Assembly: GCA_051002015.1 (NCBI GenBank)
Contig: JBPCMS010000072.1
Coordinates: 1-21,369, forward strand
From: JACDBE01 sp051002015
Lineage (GTDB): Bacteria; Actinomycetota; Acidimicrobiia; Spongiisociales; UBA5794
Length of the DNA: 21,369 nucleotides
Direction of reading: 5' to 3'
Under the pieces are notes generated by a model that searched no databases, was not told the origin of the DNA, and saw only the letters and a program-made list of their open reading frames with translations. The position numbers and the translations under genes were made by a program. Shown here piece after piece: positions 1 to 6,835 of this stretch (the stretch's first letter is position 1; each line of letters starts with the position of its first letter).

Positions 1-1295
1 GCGCCGGAAACGGTCTGGCCGTCACGGGGAACGTCGATGCGCGACTGGGTCTTGATCGGCCCCTCCTTGGCCCAACCCCTCGGTACCCAGTAGGCATCGA
101 AGGCATCCCAGGTGGTGAGCTCGATCTCCTCGAGCCACTTGGTGGCCGACACGTATCCGTACAGCCCCGGCACCACCAAGCGGGCGGGGAATCCATGGGC
201 TGGTGGCAGCGGCTCGCCGTTCATCCCGACCGCCACCAACGCCCTCCGTTCCTCGAAGGCGACCGGCGTTGGGAACCCGACGGTGAACCCGTCGACGGCG
301 CGGCCCACGATCTGGTCCGCCCCCTGCTGCACCCCGGCCCGCTCGAGGAGGTCGGCCAGCGGGACCCCGAGCCAGCGGGCATTCCCCACCAGCCCGCCCC
401 CCACCTCGTTGGAGACGCACGACAGGGTGACGTACTCCTCGACCAACGGCATGGCGAGCAGGTCGGCGTAGGTGAGCTGATACGGGTTGTCCACCATCCC
501 GGTGAACCTCGTCGACCAAGTCTCAACGTCAGGTCGAGGTACAACCAGAGCGGTGTCGATGCGGTAGAAGTCGTCGTTGGGGACCACGATCGGGGTCAGG
601 CCCGCGACGGCGAACGAGGCGGCGGGGGTGGGGGCGGCCACCGGGTCAACGGCGGAGGGAAGGGCGACCGAGGTCCGCACCTCCTCGGAGCGGCGGATGA
701 TCAGGTTGCGGCCGGCGACCCCGGCCAGGGCGGCGGCCGCCCCGACCCCCGCCGTCCTGGCGATGAAGCGACGACGCCCGTTGTCGCCGGGGAGGCCGTC
801 GGTGGGTGCCGGCGCCCGCATGGCATCGACCCGGTCGAGGAGGCGGTCGAGGACGACGGCCCCCATGGTGGCGGAGGCGGCGATGGCGAGGATGGTCAGC
901 AGCGGCTGGTAGGACGGCTGACCGAAGGCGGCAAGGATCCCGACGACGGCCAAGACGGCGAAGGCGGCGAAGCCGATCCGGCGGCGGCGCAGGGCGGCCC
1001 GTCCCGCCAGGTACCCGAGGACGAGCGACACCAGGACCGTCCCGATCCCCAGCGCCCCCTTGTCGGCGGTGCCGAACACCCTGATGCCGAAGTCCTTCAC
1101 CGCGGTGGGAGCGATGTCGATCAGGTACGACCCGACCGCAGACACCGCCGAGGGGACGTTGTCGGTGAGCCCGGCAACCAGCTCGGTCAACCCGAGGGCG
1201 AGCCCGGCAGACACCACGCCTGCCCAACCGGCCAGTCGCCGAGCCATCGCCGTCGGCCCCGGTACCGCCCTGGTACCCATCGATCTGTCAGCCAT
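1..1295 (-). CDS. Membrane-anchored molybdopterin-dependent oxidoreductase (sulfite oxidase fold), C-terminus outside window
   Basis: About 431 residues are visible and the frame is open to the window edge, so the C-terminus is missing. Residues ~20-43, ~80-98, ~107-124 and ~131-150 are hydrophobic and look like four membrane segments. They are followed by a twin-arginine-like stretch (RRRFIARTAGVGAAAALAG, ~184-202) and then the catalytic domain. The segment TLSCVSNEVGG carries Cys293, which matches the conserved molybdenum-ligating cysteine of the sulfite oxidase/YedY family. The later PAHGFPARLVVPGLYG and SATKWLEEIEL are also typical of the Mo-pterin domain. The protein is probably anchored in the membrane with the Mo domain on the outer face. 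The substrate is unknown: sulfite or methionine sulfoxide-type reactions are family possibilities only. The start at 1295 is chosen as the first ATG in the open frame; Met6 and Met17 are alternatives and no strong ribosome binding site decides between them. Confidence 0.85.
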   Translation of the reverse strand, partial: MADRSMGTRAVPGPTAMARRLAGWAGVVSAGLALGLTELVAGLTDNVPSAVSAVGSYLIDIAPTAVKDFGIRVFGTADKGALGIGTVLVSLVLGYLAGRAALRRRRIGFAAFAVLAVVGILAAFGQPSYQPLLTILAIAASATMGAVVLDRLLDRVDAMRAPAPTDGLPGDNGRRRFIARTAGVGAAAALAGVAGRNLIIRRSEEVRTSVALPSAVDPVAAPTPAASFAVAGLTPIVVPNDDFYRIDTALVVPRPDVETWSTRFTGMVDNPYQLTYADLLAMPLVEEYVTLSCVSNEVGGGLVGNARWLGVPLADLLERAGVQQGADQIVGRAVDGFTVGFPTPVAFEERRALVAVGMNGEPLPPAHGFPARLVVPGLYGYVSATKWLEEIELTTWDAFDAYWVPRGWAKEGPIKTQSRIDVPRDGQTVSG

Positions 1296-1343
1296 GGATT
1301 CCGTCTGCCATCGATCGAGCCATCCTCCGATTGAACCAGGTTC

Positions 1344-1375
1344 CCGATCCAACTTCGGAGCGAAGACCGGATCGG
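1344..1375 (-). promoter_or_regulatory. Nested hairpin in the leader of the molybdopterin oxidoreductase gene
   Basis: The outer arms CCGATCC (1344-1350) and GGATCGG (1369-1375) pair perfectly. Inside them CTTCG (1353-1357) and CGAAG (1361-1365) pair around a GAG loop. It lies about 50 bases upstream of the downstream gene's start on the minus strand. It may be a leader structure or part of the polX transcript end. No T run follows it on the minus strand. Confidence 0.4.
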
Positions 1376-1383
1376 ATCACTCT

Positions 1384-1404
1384 CCCCTCCCCAGTGGGGA
1401 GGGG
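1384..1404. repeat. GC-rich hairpin CCCCTCCCC-AGT-GGGGAGGGG behind polX
   Basis: Perfect 9-bp arms enclose a 3-base loop, starting 12 bases after the polX stop codon. There is no T run on either side, so this is not a canonical intrinsic terminator. Its sequence closely resembles hairpins at 13828-13850 and 20330-20348 and the first hairpin of the repeat units at 20362-20480. It may therefore be a dispersed REP-like hairpin that also protects or ends the polX transcript. Confidence 0.6.
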
Positions 1405-1416
1405 GCGGGCGCTCCG

Positions 1417-3162
1417 CTACCGCTTCTGGCGGCGGGTCCTCAGCCAGGCGAGGAACTCCTGCTTGGGGAGGGTGTTGACCACTCGGGCGGGCTCTACCCA
1501 GCCCCTTCTGGCGTTGGCCACGCCCCAGACGATGTTGCCGAACTCGCCGACGTGGTGGCTGTCGGTGGAGATCGTGAAGCGGAGGTCGGGGACCTGCATC
1601 GCCTGGCGCAGCTCGGCGGCGGGGACATCGAGACGGTCGAGGTGCGAGTTGATCTCCAGCGCGGTGCCGGTCTCGGCGGCGGCGGTGAACACCGCGGTGA
1701 AGTCGAGCTCGATCCCGGGGCGCTTGCCAATGCGGCGTCCGGTGAGATGACCGATGGCGTCGACCCACGGGTTCTCGATCGCCCTGATCACCCGTGCCGT
1801 CTGCTGCGCCTCGGTCTGGTCGAACAGCGAGTGGACGCTGGCGACGCACCAGTCGAACCGGGACAGCACCTCGTCGTCGTAGTCGACGTGGCCGTCGGCG
1901 CCGATGTTGAGCTCCGCCCCGTGGAGGATGTTCAGGTCTGGGTACTGTTCTCGGAGCCCCTCGATGACCTCCCGCTCCTCAGCGATCTGCTGGCGGGACA
2001 GACCGTTGATGGCCAGGTCCTCACCGTGCTCGGTGATCCCCACGTACTCCAGACCTCGGGCGGCGGCGGTGGCGATCATCTCCACCAACGAGCTGCGTCC
2101 GTCGCCCGACCAGGTGGAGTGCACGTGAAGATCGCCCCTGATGTCCGCCGCCGTCACCAGGGTGGGAAGCCGGTCGTCGGCGGCGAGAGCCATCTCCCCC
2201 ACCCCCTCGCGGATCTCGGGCGGCACGAACGCCAGCCCCAGCGCCCGGTACACGTCCTCCTCGGTGGCGGCGGCGACCACCGTCCCGGTCTCGCTCTCCT
2301 CCAGTCCGTACTCGTTGAGCAGCAACCCCGCCGCCATCGCCCGCTGCCGCAGCTCGATGTTGTGCTGCTTGGACCCGGTGAAGTAGATGGTGGCGGCCCC
2401 GAACTGCCCCGGCTCAACGACCCGGACATCCACCTGGAGCCCGCGGTCGGTGAGCACCGACGTCTTGGTGTCGCCGCTGACGACGACCTCGGCCACCGCC
2501 GGCATCGCCACCACCGCCGCCATCACGGACGAGGCGTCGTCGGCGGCGACCACGATGTCGATGTCGCCGATGGTCTCGCTGAACCGGCGCAGGCTGCCGC
2601 ACACCTGCACCTCGACCACCCCGTCAAGCTGGGCCAGGTAGGCGGCGGCCTCGCCGGCGACGGGGAGCGCCTGGATGATCGGGGTGCGCCGGTCCTTGCC
2701 GTGCAGCCCGAGCCGCTCGATGGACTTGGCGATCTTCTCCTCCGACCTGGCCCCCATCCCGGGCAGCTCTCGCACCTGCTCGGCGGCGATGGCGGCGCGC
2801 AGGTCCTCGATATTGCCGACACCGAGGCGGTGGCGCAGCATCACCGCCGTCTTCGGGCCGACCCCGGGGATCCGGGTCAGCTCGACGAAGTCGGGCGGGT
2901 ATTTCAGCCGTAGCTTGTCGAGCTGATCGATCGACCCGGTGTCGATGAACTGGCGTACCTTGTCGGCGGTGGCCCTGCCCAGCCCGTCGATGGTCTGAAG
3001 GTCGGCGGGATCCAGCCCGGCAACGGCCAACGGGTGGTCCCGCACCGCACCTGCGGCCCTTTCGTACGCCCGCACCCGGAAGGCTTGGGAGCTGCCCTCC
3101 TCGAGCTTGACCAGCTCGGCCAGCTCCTGGAGGGCGGCGGCGATGCGGCGGTTGGAGATCAC
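1417..3162 (-). CDS. polX: DNA polymerase X family protein with PHP domain (PolX)
   Basis: This 581-residue protein has the length of bacterial PolX (about 570). The order is an N-terminal 8-kDa-like helical domain, helix-hairpin-helix motifs (LTRIPGVGPKTAVML, ~96-110, and LPGMGARSEEKI, ~133-144), the Pol X palm, and a C-terminal PHP domain. The palm motif GSLRRFSETIGDIDIVV carries the metal-binding pair D200/D202, and the third aspartate is in LQVDVRV (D245). The PHP domain begins with DLHVHSTWSGDG (H346, H348) and ends with ISTDSHH. Family role: gap-filling DNA synthesis in base-excision repair, with a PHP-dependent 3'-5' exonuclease. The GTG at 3162 is chosen because the family's N-terminus aligns there and a G-rich stretch (GGGGGG) lies just upstream. 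The frame stays open to 3390, but those extra 76 residues are low-complexity and overlap an unrelated gene remnant on the other strand. Confidence 0.93.
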   Translation of the reverse strand: MISNRRIAAALQELAELVKLEEGSSQAFRVRAYERAAGAVRDHPLAVAGLDPADLQTIDGLGRATADKVRQFIDTGSIDQLDKLRLKYPPDFVELTRIPGVGPKTAVMLRHRLGVGNIEDLRAAIAAEQVRELPGMGARSEEKIAKSIERLGLHGKDRRTPIIQALPVAGEAAAYLAQLDGVVEVQVCGSLRRFSETIGDIDIVVAADDASSVMAAVVAMPAVAEVVVSGDTKTSVLTDRGLQVDVRVVEPGQFGAATIYFTGSKQHNIELRQRAMAAGLLLNEYGLEESETGTVVAAATEEDVYRALGLAFVPPEIREGVGEMALAADDRLPTLVTAADIRGDLHVHSTWSGDGRSSLVEMIATAAARGLEYVGITEHGEDLAINGLSRQQIAEEREVIEGLREQYPDLNILHGAELNIGADGHVDYDDEVLSRFDWCVASVHSLFDQTEAQQTARVIRAIENPWVDAIGHLTGRRIGKRPGIELDFTAVFTAAAETGTALEINSHLDRLDVPAAELRQAMQVPDLRFTISTDSHHVGEFGNIVWGVANARRGWVEPARVVNTLPKQEFLAWLRTRRQKR

Positions 3163-3300
3163 CCGGTCACGGTACCCCCCGGGGCACGGGTGGGTGGGGC
3201 CTGCCACGGGAACGGTGCCGGTCGAGATTTGTCGGGTGGGGGTATGGATTCTGTCGGTGGGGTGTCGTATCCGCCGACATCGAGCTCGCCTCGCCCTGGC

Positions 3301-3566
3301 CCGGGTCAGCGCCGCCAGGTCGAAACCGGCAACCCCACCTGCGTGTCCCCCGGCTGCCGGATACCCGCCGCCGGCTGCGACCTCGACCATCGCATCCCCT
3401 GGTCACAGGGAGGCCCAACCAGCAACGACAACCTCACCCCGCTATGCCGACACGACCATCGGATCAGACACCAAACGGATGGACACACCAACCCCTCCCC
3501 GGCGGCGACCACCAATGGACCAGCCCCCTCGGCCACACCTACACCACCAGCGGCCAACCACCATAA
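3301..3566 (+). pseudogene. C-terminal remnant of a DUF222 (13E12-type) HNH endonuclease, frameshifted
   Basis: One frame reads PTCVSPGCRIPAAGCDLDH, then IPWSQGGPTSNDNLTPLC and RHDHRIRHQT. This is the HNH signature of actinobacterial DUF222/13E12 proteins: a CxxPGC zinc pair, the DH, the central N and the final RHDH. At about 3474-3480 the homology moves to another frame, which reads GWTHQPLPGGDHQWTSPLGH and ends at TAA 3564-3566. WTSPLGHTYTT is the usual C-terminal ending of this family. One base has therefore been lost or gained, and the whole N-terminal DUF222 part (normally 250 or more residues) is absent. The stretch 3163-3300 before it holds no recognisable coding sequence; the polX promoter should be there on the minus strand, but no convincing boxes are visible. 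Confidence 0.8.
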
Positions 3567-3580
3567 GCCCGGCCGCTGGA

Positions 3581-3586
3581 TAGCGT
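3581..3586 (+). promoter_or_regulatory. -10 box TAGCGT for a leaderless GTG start
   Basis: TAGCGT ends seven bases before the GTG at 3594, the spacing expected if transcription begins at the start codon. No Shine-Dalgarno sequence precedes that GTG. No clear -35 element was seen. Confidence 0.45.
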
Positions 3587-3593
3587 GCGGACC

Positions 3594-3952
3594 GTGCCCG
3601 AGCTCTCCACCCGCGCCCTGAACCGCGCCCTGCTGGCGCGCAACCTCCTGCTGGAGAGACGGGTCATGCCGGTTGCGGACGCCATCGAGCACCTCGTCGG
3701 CCTGCAGGCGCAGGAGCCGCTCGAGCCCTACACCGGGCTGTGGTCGCGCCTGGAAGGGTTCGACCCGCACGAGCTGGCGGCGCTGCTCGAGACGCGGAAG
3801 GCGGTGCGCACGCTGTTGATGCGCCGCACGCTGCATCTCGTCACTGCCCGCGACTGCCTGACGCTGCGTCCCATCCACCAGGAGACTCGGGTCAAGCGCA
3901 TGCGGGCCACGCTCGGGCCCCGGCTGCAGAGCGCGTCGAGCTCACCGCTTGA
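3594..3952 (+). pseudogene. Truncated winged-helix DNA-binding protein (AlkZ/YcaQ-like), N-terminal third only
   Basis: Residues 1-117 (LSTRALNRALLARNLLLER, HLVGLQAQEPLEPYTGLWSR, RKAVRTLLMRRTLHLVTARD) match the start of the winged helix DNA-binding domain-containing family, whose relatives include the AlkX/YcaQ/AlkZ DNA glycosylases. Members usually have about 350-390 residues. Here the similarity stops near 3950. The frame then runs through an unrelated serine/arginine-rich sequence to a stop at 4110-4112, already inside the next gene. The family match is clear but two thirds of the protein is gone, so the gene is probably inactive. The GTG at 3594 fits a leaderless start; a GTG at 3585 is also in frame. 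It lies 27 bases after the HNH remnant, so the two form a small zone of gene decay. Confidence 0.7.
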
Positions 3953-4014
3953 GCGCCGCCGAGTCGCTACGATCGACCGCCAACCATATGAGTCCCCGCC
4001 ACTCACGTCCCCGG

Positions 4015-4020
4015 TAGGCT
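4015..4020 (+). promoter_or_regulatory. -10 box TAGGCT upstream of the PGM1-related ligase
   Basis: TAGGCT lies 19 bases before the ATG at 4040, and a purine-rich ribosome binding site (GGGAGAG, about 4029-4035) sits between them. Unlike several neighbours, this gene appears to have a short leader. A second possible box, TACGAT, is at 3968-3973. Confidence 0.45.
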
Positions 4021-4039
4021 CGGTATCCAGGGAGAGCCG

Positions 4040-5527
4040 ATGGATCGACCGCTCGACGAGCTCGCCTTTGCTGCGTTGCAGGCGCGGCTCGCCGCCATGT
4101 GGCCGACGATGACGCTGCGCCGCCGGGACGAGCAACGCACCCTGGTCGTGCTCAGCTCGATGAGCGTCGCCGTGCCGGACGAGCTGCTGCCCCTGCTCCC
4201 CGCATACGAGGAGCGCTATCTCATCTACGTGCTCGGGCTGGCCCGGGCTCCCCGTACCCAGGTGATCTACCTCACCTCACAGCCGATCCTGCCCAGGATG
4301 CTCGACTACTACCTGGGGCTGATCCCCGGTCTGGACCGTCACGAGCTGCACAGCAGGCTGATCCCGATCTCGGTGGGCGACTGGTCGCACCGGCCGCTGA
4401 CCCAGAAGATCCTCGAGCGACCACGGCTGATGGATCGGATGCGCGCGGCGATCGCCGACCCGAACGCCGCCGTCCTCCTCCCCTTCGTCACCACCGACCT
4501 GGAGGCCCGCCTTGCGGTGGAGCTGGGCATCCCGGTGTACGGACCGCATCCGTCGTGCGGCGGCCTGGGCACCAAGACGGGCAGCCGCCAGATTTTCGCC
4601 ACCGCCGGGGTGCCCTTCCCCCGGGGGGCCAACGAGGTGCGCACCGTGAGCGAGGTGGCCACCGCCCTGACCAAGCTGGCCGGCGACGGGGCTCCCGACG
4701 AGGCCGTGGTCAAGCTCGACGACTCGGTGAGCGGTTACGGCAACGCCATCGTCGACCTGCGCGGCGCCAGCGACCGGCGACAGATCGAGCGGCGGGTGCG
4801 AAGCCTCAGACCCGAGGACCAGAGCCTCGACGCCTCCGCCTTCCTCGACCGACTCGAGGGCGAGAGCGGAATCGTCGAAGAGCGCATCAGCGGGACCGAC
4901 TTCCGCAGCCCCAGCGTCCAGCTCCGCAACAGCCCAGAGGGAGGGACCGAGGTGCTGAGCACCCACGACCAGATCCTCGGCGGCCACACCGGGCAGACCT
5001 ACTTCGGGTGCCGCTTCCCCGCCGACCCCGGGTATGGGCCGGCGCTGGCCGAGCACGGCACCGCCATCGCCGAGGCACTCGCCCGCCAGGGCGTGATCGG
5101 GCGGTTCGCCATCGACTTCGTCGTCACCCGATCGAATGGCTCGTGGGGGATCCACGCCGTCGAGATCAACCTGCGCAACGGCGGCACCACCCACCCGGCG
5201 CTGACCCTGCTGGCACTGACCGAGGGCGACTACCAGCCCGACCAGGGGTGCTACATCGCCGGCGGGGTCTCCAAGCACTACGTCGCCACCGACCACCTCG
5301 AGACCCCGGGGCTGGCGACGCTGACCCCCGACGACGTCCTCGACGTCGCCGAGCAGAACGGGCTGGTCTGGGACGACGCCTCGATGACCGGTCTCGTCTT
5401 CCACATGGTCAGCGCCGTCGGCGTCGCCGGTCGGGTCGGAGTCACCGCCATCGCCGACTCCCCCGCCTCGGGCGAGGCCCTCTACCGCAAGACCGAGTCC
5501 ACCCTGGCGGACGCCGTCGCCCGGTAG
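4040..5527 (+). CDS. ATP-grasp peptide ligase, PGM1-related
   Basis: This is a 495-residue protein. The N-terminal part (LVVLSSMSVAVPDELLPLLP, YLIYVLGLARAPRTQVIYLT, SQPILPRMLDYYLGLIPG) is typical of proteins related to the pheganomycin peptide ligase PGM1. A central ATP-grasp region follows, with a nucleotide-binding strand DEAVVKLDDSVSGYGN (~215-230) and the metal-binding VEINLRNGGTTHP (~374-386; E375 and N377 are the likely ligands). The family joins a carboxylate to an amine using ATP, giving an acyl-phosphate intermediate and an amide or peptide bond. The real substrate cannot be read from sequence. No peptide precursor, amidinotransferase, exporter or other biosynthetic gene lies beside it, so it is an orphan ligase here. 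The ATG at 4040 is preceded by GGGAGAG at suitable spacing. Confidence 0.85.
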   Translation: MDRPLDELAFAALQARLAAMWPTMTLRRRDEQRTLVVLSSMSVAVPDELLPLLPAYEERYLIYVLGLARAPRTQVIYLTSQPILPRMLDYYLGLIPGLDRHELHSRLIPISVGDWSHRPLTQKILERPRLMDRMRAAIADPNAAVLLPFVTTDLEARLAVELGIPVYGPHPSCGGLGTKTGSRQIFATAGVPFPRGANEVRTVSEVATALTKLAGDGAPDEAVVKLDDSVSGYGNAIVDLRGASDRRQIERRVRSLRPEDQSLDASAFLDRLEGESGIVEERISGTDFRSPSVQLRNSPEGGTEVLSTHDQILGGHTGQTYFGCRFPADPGYGPALAEHGTAIAEALARQGVIGRFAIDFVVTRSNGSWGIHAVEINLRNGGTTHPALTLLALTEGDYQPDQGCYIAGGVSKHYVATDHLETPGLATLTPDDVLDVAEQNGLVWDDASMTGLVFHMVSAVGVAGRVGVTAIADSPASGEALYRKTESTLADAVAR

Positions 5528-5562
5528 GCATCGGTTCTGGTCACGTCGGTGCGGGCCGCCGG

Positions 5563-5568
5563 TAGCCT
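5563..5568 (+). promoter_or_regulatory. -10 box TAGCCT for a leaderless GTG start
   Basis: TAGCCT ends seven bases before the GTG at 5576, placing the expected transcription start at the codon itself. The same TAGCCT appears on the minus strand before pheA at 7665-7670. Confidence 0.45.
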
Positions 5569-5575
5569 CGCCGGC

Positions 5576-5986
5576 GTGTCGGGATCGACCCTCATCACCA
5601 GCGCCGTCGTCGTGCTCTTCCGCCTCGGGTTCGGCTGGCTGATCGGCCGGCGGTGGCTTCTGGTGGTCACCGGCACCGGCGACGAGCATCGAACCACGCT
5701 GATGCGCTACCGGATGAGCCAGGGCGCGGTGCGGGTGGCGGCAACTCCGGGACCATGGCTCGATGACCTGGACACCAAGTCGGTGGCCACCATCCACGCC
5801 GCCCCCGGACCGTTGGCGGTCACCGCCCGTCGTGAAGGCGGGGAGGTGGTGTTCGAGCGCACCGGTCGCACCTCACCCCCGGTGATCGTCCCCGACCTCA
5901 ACTGGGTCCTTCCCGCCACCGTCCTGGCCTTGTGGATGATCCGGCGCACCAGGCGGTACTGCGCACCAGCGGTCACCAGGAGATGA
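5576..5986 (+). CDS. Small predicted membrane protein, function unknown
   Basis: The protein has 136 residues from the GTG at 5576. A hydrophobic segment near the start (LITSAVVVLFRLGFGWLIG) looks like a membrane anchor, and a second one near the end (NWVLPATVLALWMI) is followed by a basic tail. The middle (RRWLLVVTGTGDEHRTTLMR, then PGPWLDDLDTKSVATIHAAP) faintly resembles the beta-barrel layout of DUF385/deazaflavin (F420)-dependent nitroreductase-family proteins. The usual signature residues are not clear enough for a call. An in-frame ATG at 5549 would add nine residues, but the TAGCCT box inside that extension favours the leaderless GTG. It is 48 bases after the PGM1-related gene with its own likely promoter. 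Confidence 0.6.
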   Translation: MSGSTLITSAVVVLFRLGFGWLIGRRWLLVVTGTGDEHRTTLMRYRMSQGAVRVAATPGPWLDDLDTKSVATIHAAPGPLAVTARREGGEVVFERTGRTSPPVIVPDLNWVLPATVLALWMIRRTRRYCAPAVTRR

Positions 5987-6050
5987 AGCGGAGGCGGGGC
6001 CTGCGAATGAGAGAGGTGTTGGTCACTTCGCCCGGTCGAGGTATCCGAGA

Positions 6051-6099
6051 ACTTGTCACCAAAACGCGTCATGGATGACGCGATCGGGTCCTAAGAAAC
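6051..6099 (+). repeat. Palindromic repeat, copy 1 (left flank of toxin-antitoxin pair)
   Basis: Bases 6052-6091 match 6770-6809 at 36 of 40 positions. The core CGCGTCAT-GG-ATGACGCG (6065-6082) is a perfect inverted repeat with 8-bp arms. The right end GGTCCTAAGAAA is shared with the palindrome at 18001-18052, and an ungapped alignment of the whole 49 bases with that element gives 33 identities. The repeat ends directly against the antitoxin operator. Confidence 0.8.
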
Positions 6100-6135
6100 A
6101 CATGTGCCACACATCTGTTACGGTGTATCACATGT
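6100..6135 (+). promoter_or_regulatory. Promoter and inverted-repeat operator of the toxin-antitoxin pair
   Basis: ACATGTGCCACAC (6100-6112) and GTGTATCACATGT (6123-6135) form an inverted repeat matching at 11 of 13 positions around a 10-base spacer. A -10-like box TACGGT (6119-6124) lies in it, and the antitoxin ATG (6132) follows seven bases later, so the mRNA is probably leaderless. This is the expected arrangement for autorepression by a ribbon-helix-helix antitoxin, alone or bound to its toxin. Binding itself is inferred. Confidence 0.6.
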
Positions 6136-6362
6136 CGAAGATGATCCAGATCCGCAACGTTCCCGATGTGGTTCACCGTGAGGTCAAGGTCCGGGCGGCC
6201 AGGGCCGGGATGAGCCTGTCCGACTTCTTGCTGCGGGAGGTGGTGCGGCTTGTCGAGACCCCCCCTGTCGAGGATGTCCTCGCCCGTCTGGCGGGCAGGG
6301 CGAGACCCCGCCTGACCGAGACTCCGGCCGAAGCCGTGCGGGCGGAACGCGAGGCGGGATGA
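6132..6362 (+). CDS. Ribbon-helix-helix antitoxin (FitA/VapB-like)
   Basis: The 76-residue protein begins MSKMIQIRNVPDVVHREVKV, where IQIRNVP is the N-terminal DNA-contacting beta strand. Helices follow (RAARAGMSLSDFLLREVVRL), a typical Arc/FitA-type ribbon-helix-helix fold. The charged C-terminal half (VEDVLARLAGRARPRL onward) is the expected toxin-wrapping tail. Its stop overlaps the toxin start by four bases (ATGA), as in most VapBC operons. It should neutralise the PIN toxin and repress its own promoter at the inverted repeat just upstream. ATG 6132 is preferred because it begins seven bases after the TACGGT box; ATG 6141 is an alternative, and an upstream ATG at 6075 would start inside the flanking repeat. 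Confidence 0.85.
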   Translation: MSKMIQIRNVPDVVHREVKVRAARAGMSLSDFLLREVVRLVETPPVEDVLARLAGRARPRLTETPAEAVRAEREAG

Positions 6363-6766
6363 TCGTGGTCGACGCCTCGGTGGTGGTCGACCTTCTCCTC
6401 GGTCCCGGCAGCGACGCCGGCGATACCCTGGCCGAACACCTGGTGCAACGGGAGGTGGTGTGCTCCCCCCACCTGGTCGATGCCGAGGTGGGCCAGACCT
6501 TGCGCCGTTTCGTGCTTCGGGGCGAGCTATCCGGTTCTCGGGCAGTCTCGATGGTCGAGGACCTGGTGAACGTCCCGATCCGGCGCTTTCCACATACCGG
6601 CCTCCTGGGACGGGCCTTCGAGCTTCGCTCGAACGTGACCGTCTATGACGGCCTCTATCTCGCGCTGGCGGAGGCACTGGAGAGCCCGCTCCTCACCGGC
6701 GACGCCGCTTTGGCCGACGTGCCCGGATGCCGCGCCGCGGTCGACGTGGTGGTCACCTCCACCTGA
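6359..6766 (+). CDS. PIN-domain ribonuclease toxin (VapC/FitB-like)
   Basis: The 135-residue protein has the complete acidic set of a PIN domain: D5 (MIVVDAS), E43 (LVDAEV), D97 (TVYDGLYLALAEAL) and D115 (LLTGDAALAD). VapC toxins are Mg-dependent endoribonucleases that cut tRNA or rRNA and stop translation when the antitoxin is lost. All catalytic acids are kept, so it is probably active. Translation is coupled to the antitoxin by a four-base overlap. The stop codon lies three bases before the second copy of the flanking repeat, so the whole 231 + 408 bp pair fills the space between the repeats. The RNA target cannot be told from sequence. Confidence 0.9.
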   Translation: MIVVDASVVVDLLLGPGSDAGDTLAEHLVQREVVCSPHLVDAEVGQTLRRFVLRGELSGSRAVSMVEDLVNVPIRRFPHTGLLGRAFELRSNVTVYDGLYLALAEALESPLLTGDAALADVPGCRAAVDVVVTST

Positions 6767-6768
6767 AG

Positions 6769-6817
6769 ACTCGTGACCAGAACGCCTCATGGATGACGCG
6801 ATCGGGTCCCACGAAGG
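6769..6817 (+). repeat. Palindromic repeat, copy 2 (right flank of toxin-antitoxin pair)
   Basis: Bases 6770-6809 repeat 6052-6091 in the same orientation with four mismatches. The core palindrome has one broken pair here (GCCTCAT-GG-ATGACGC). The terminal TAAGAAA of copy 1 has decayed to ACGAAG. It lies three bases after the toxin stop and about 20 bases from the end of the converging pheA. Confidence 0.8.
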
Positions 6818-6835
6818 CGACCTCGGCCCCCGTGG

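Noticed and set aside
3163..3390. N-terminal extension of PolX by 76 residues (open frame from an ATG at 3390).
   Set aside because: The added sequence is low-complexity Arg/Ala/Gly, has no family similarity and overlaps the HNH remnant on the other strand. The family N-terminus aligns at the GTG 3162.
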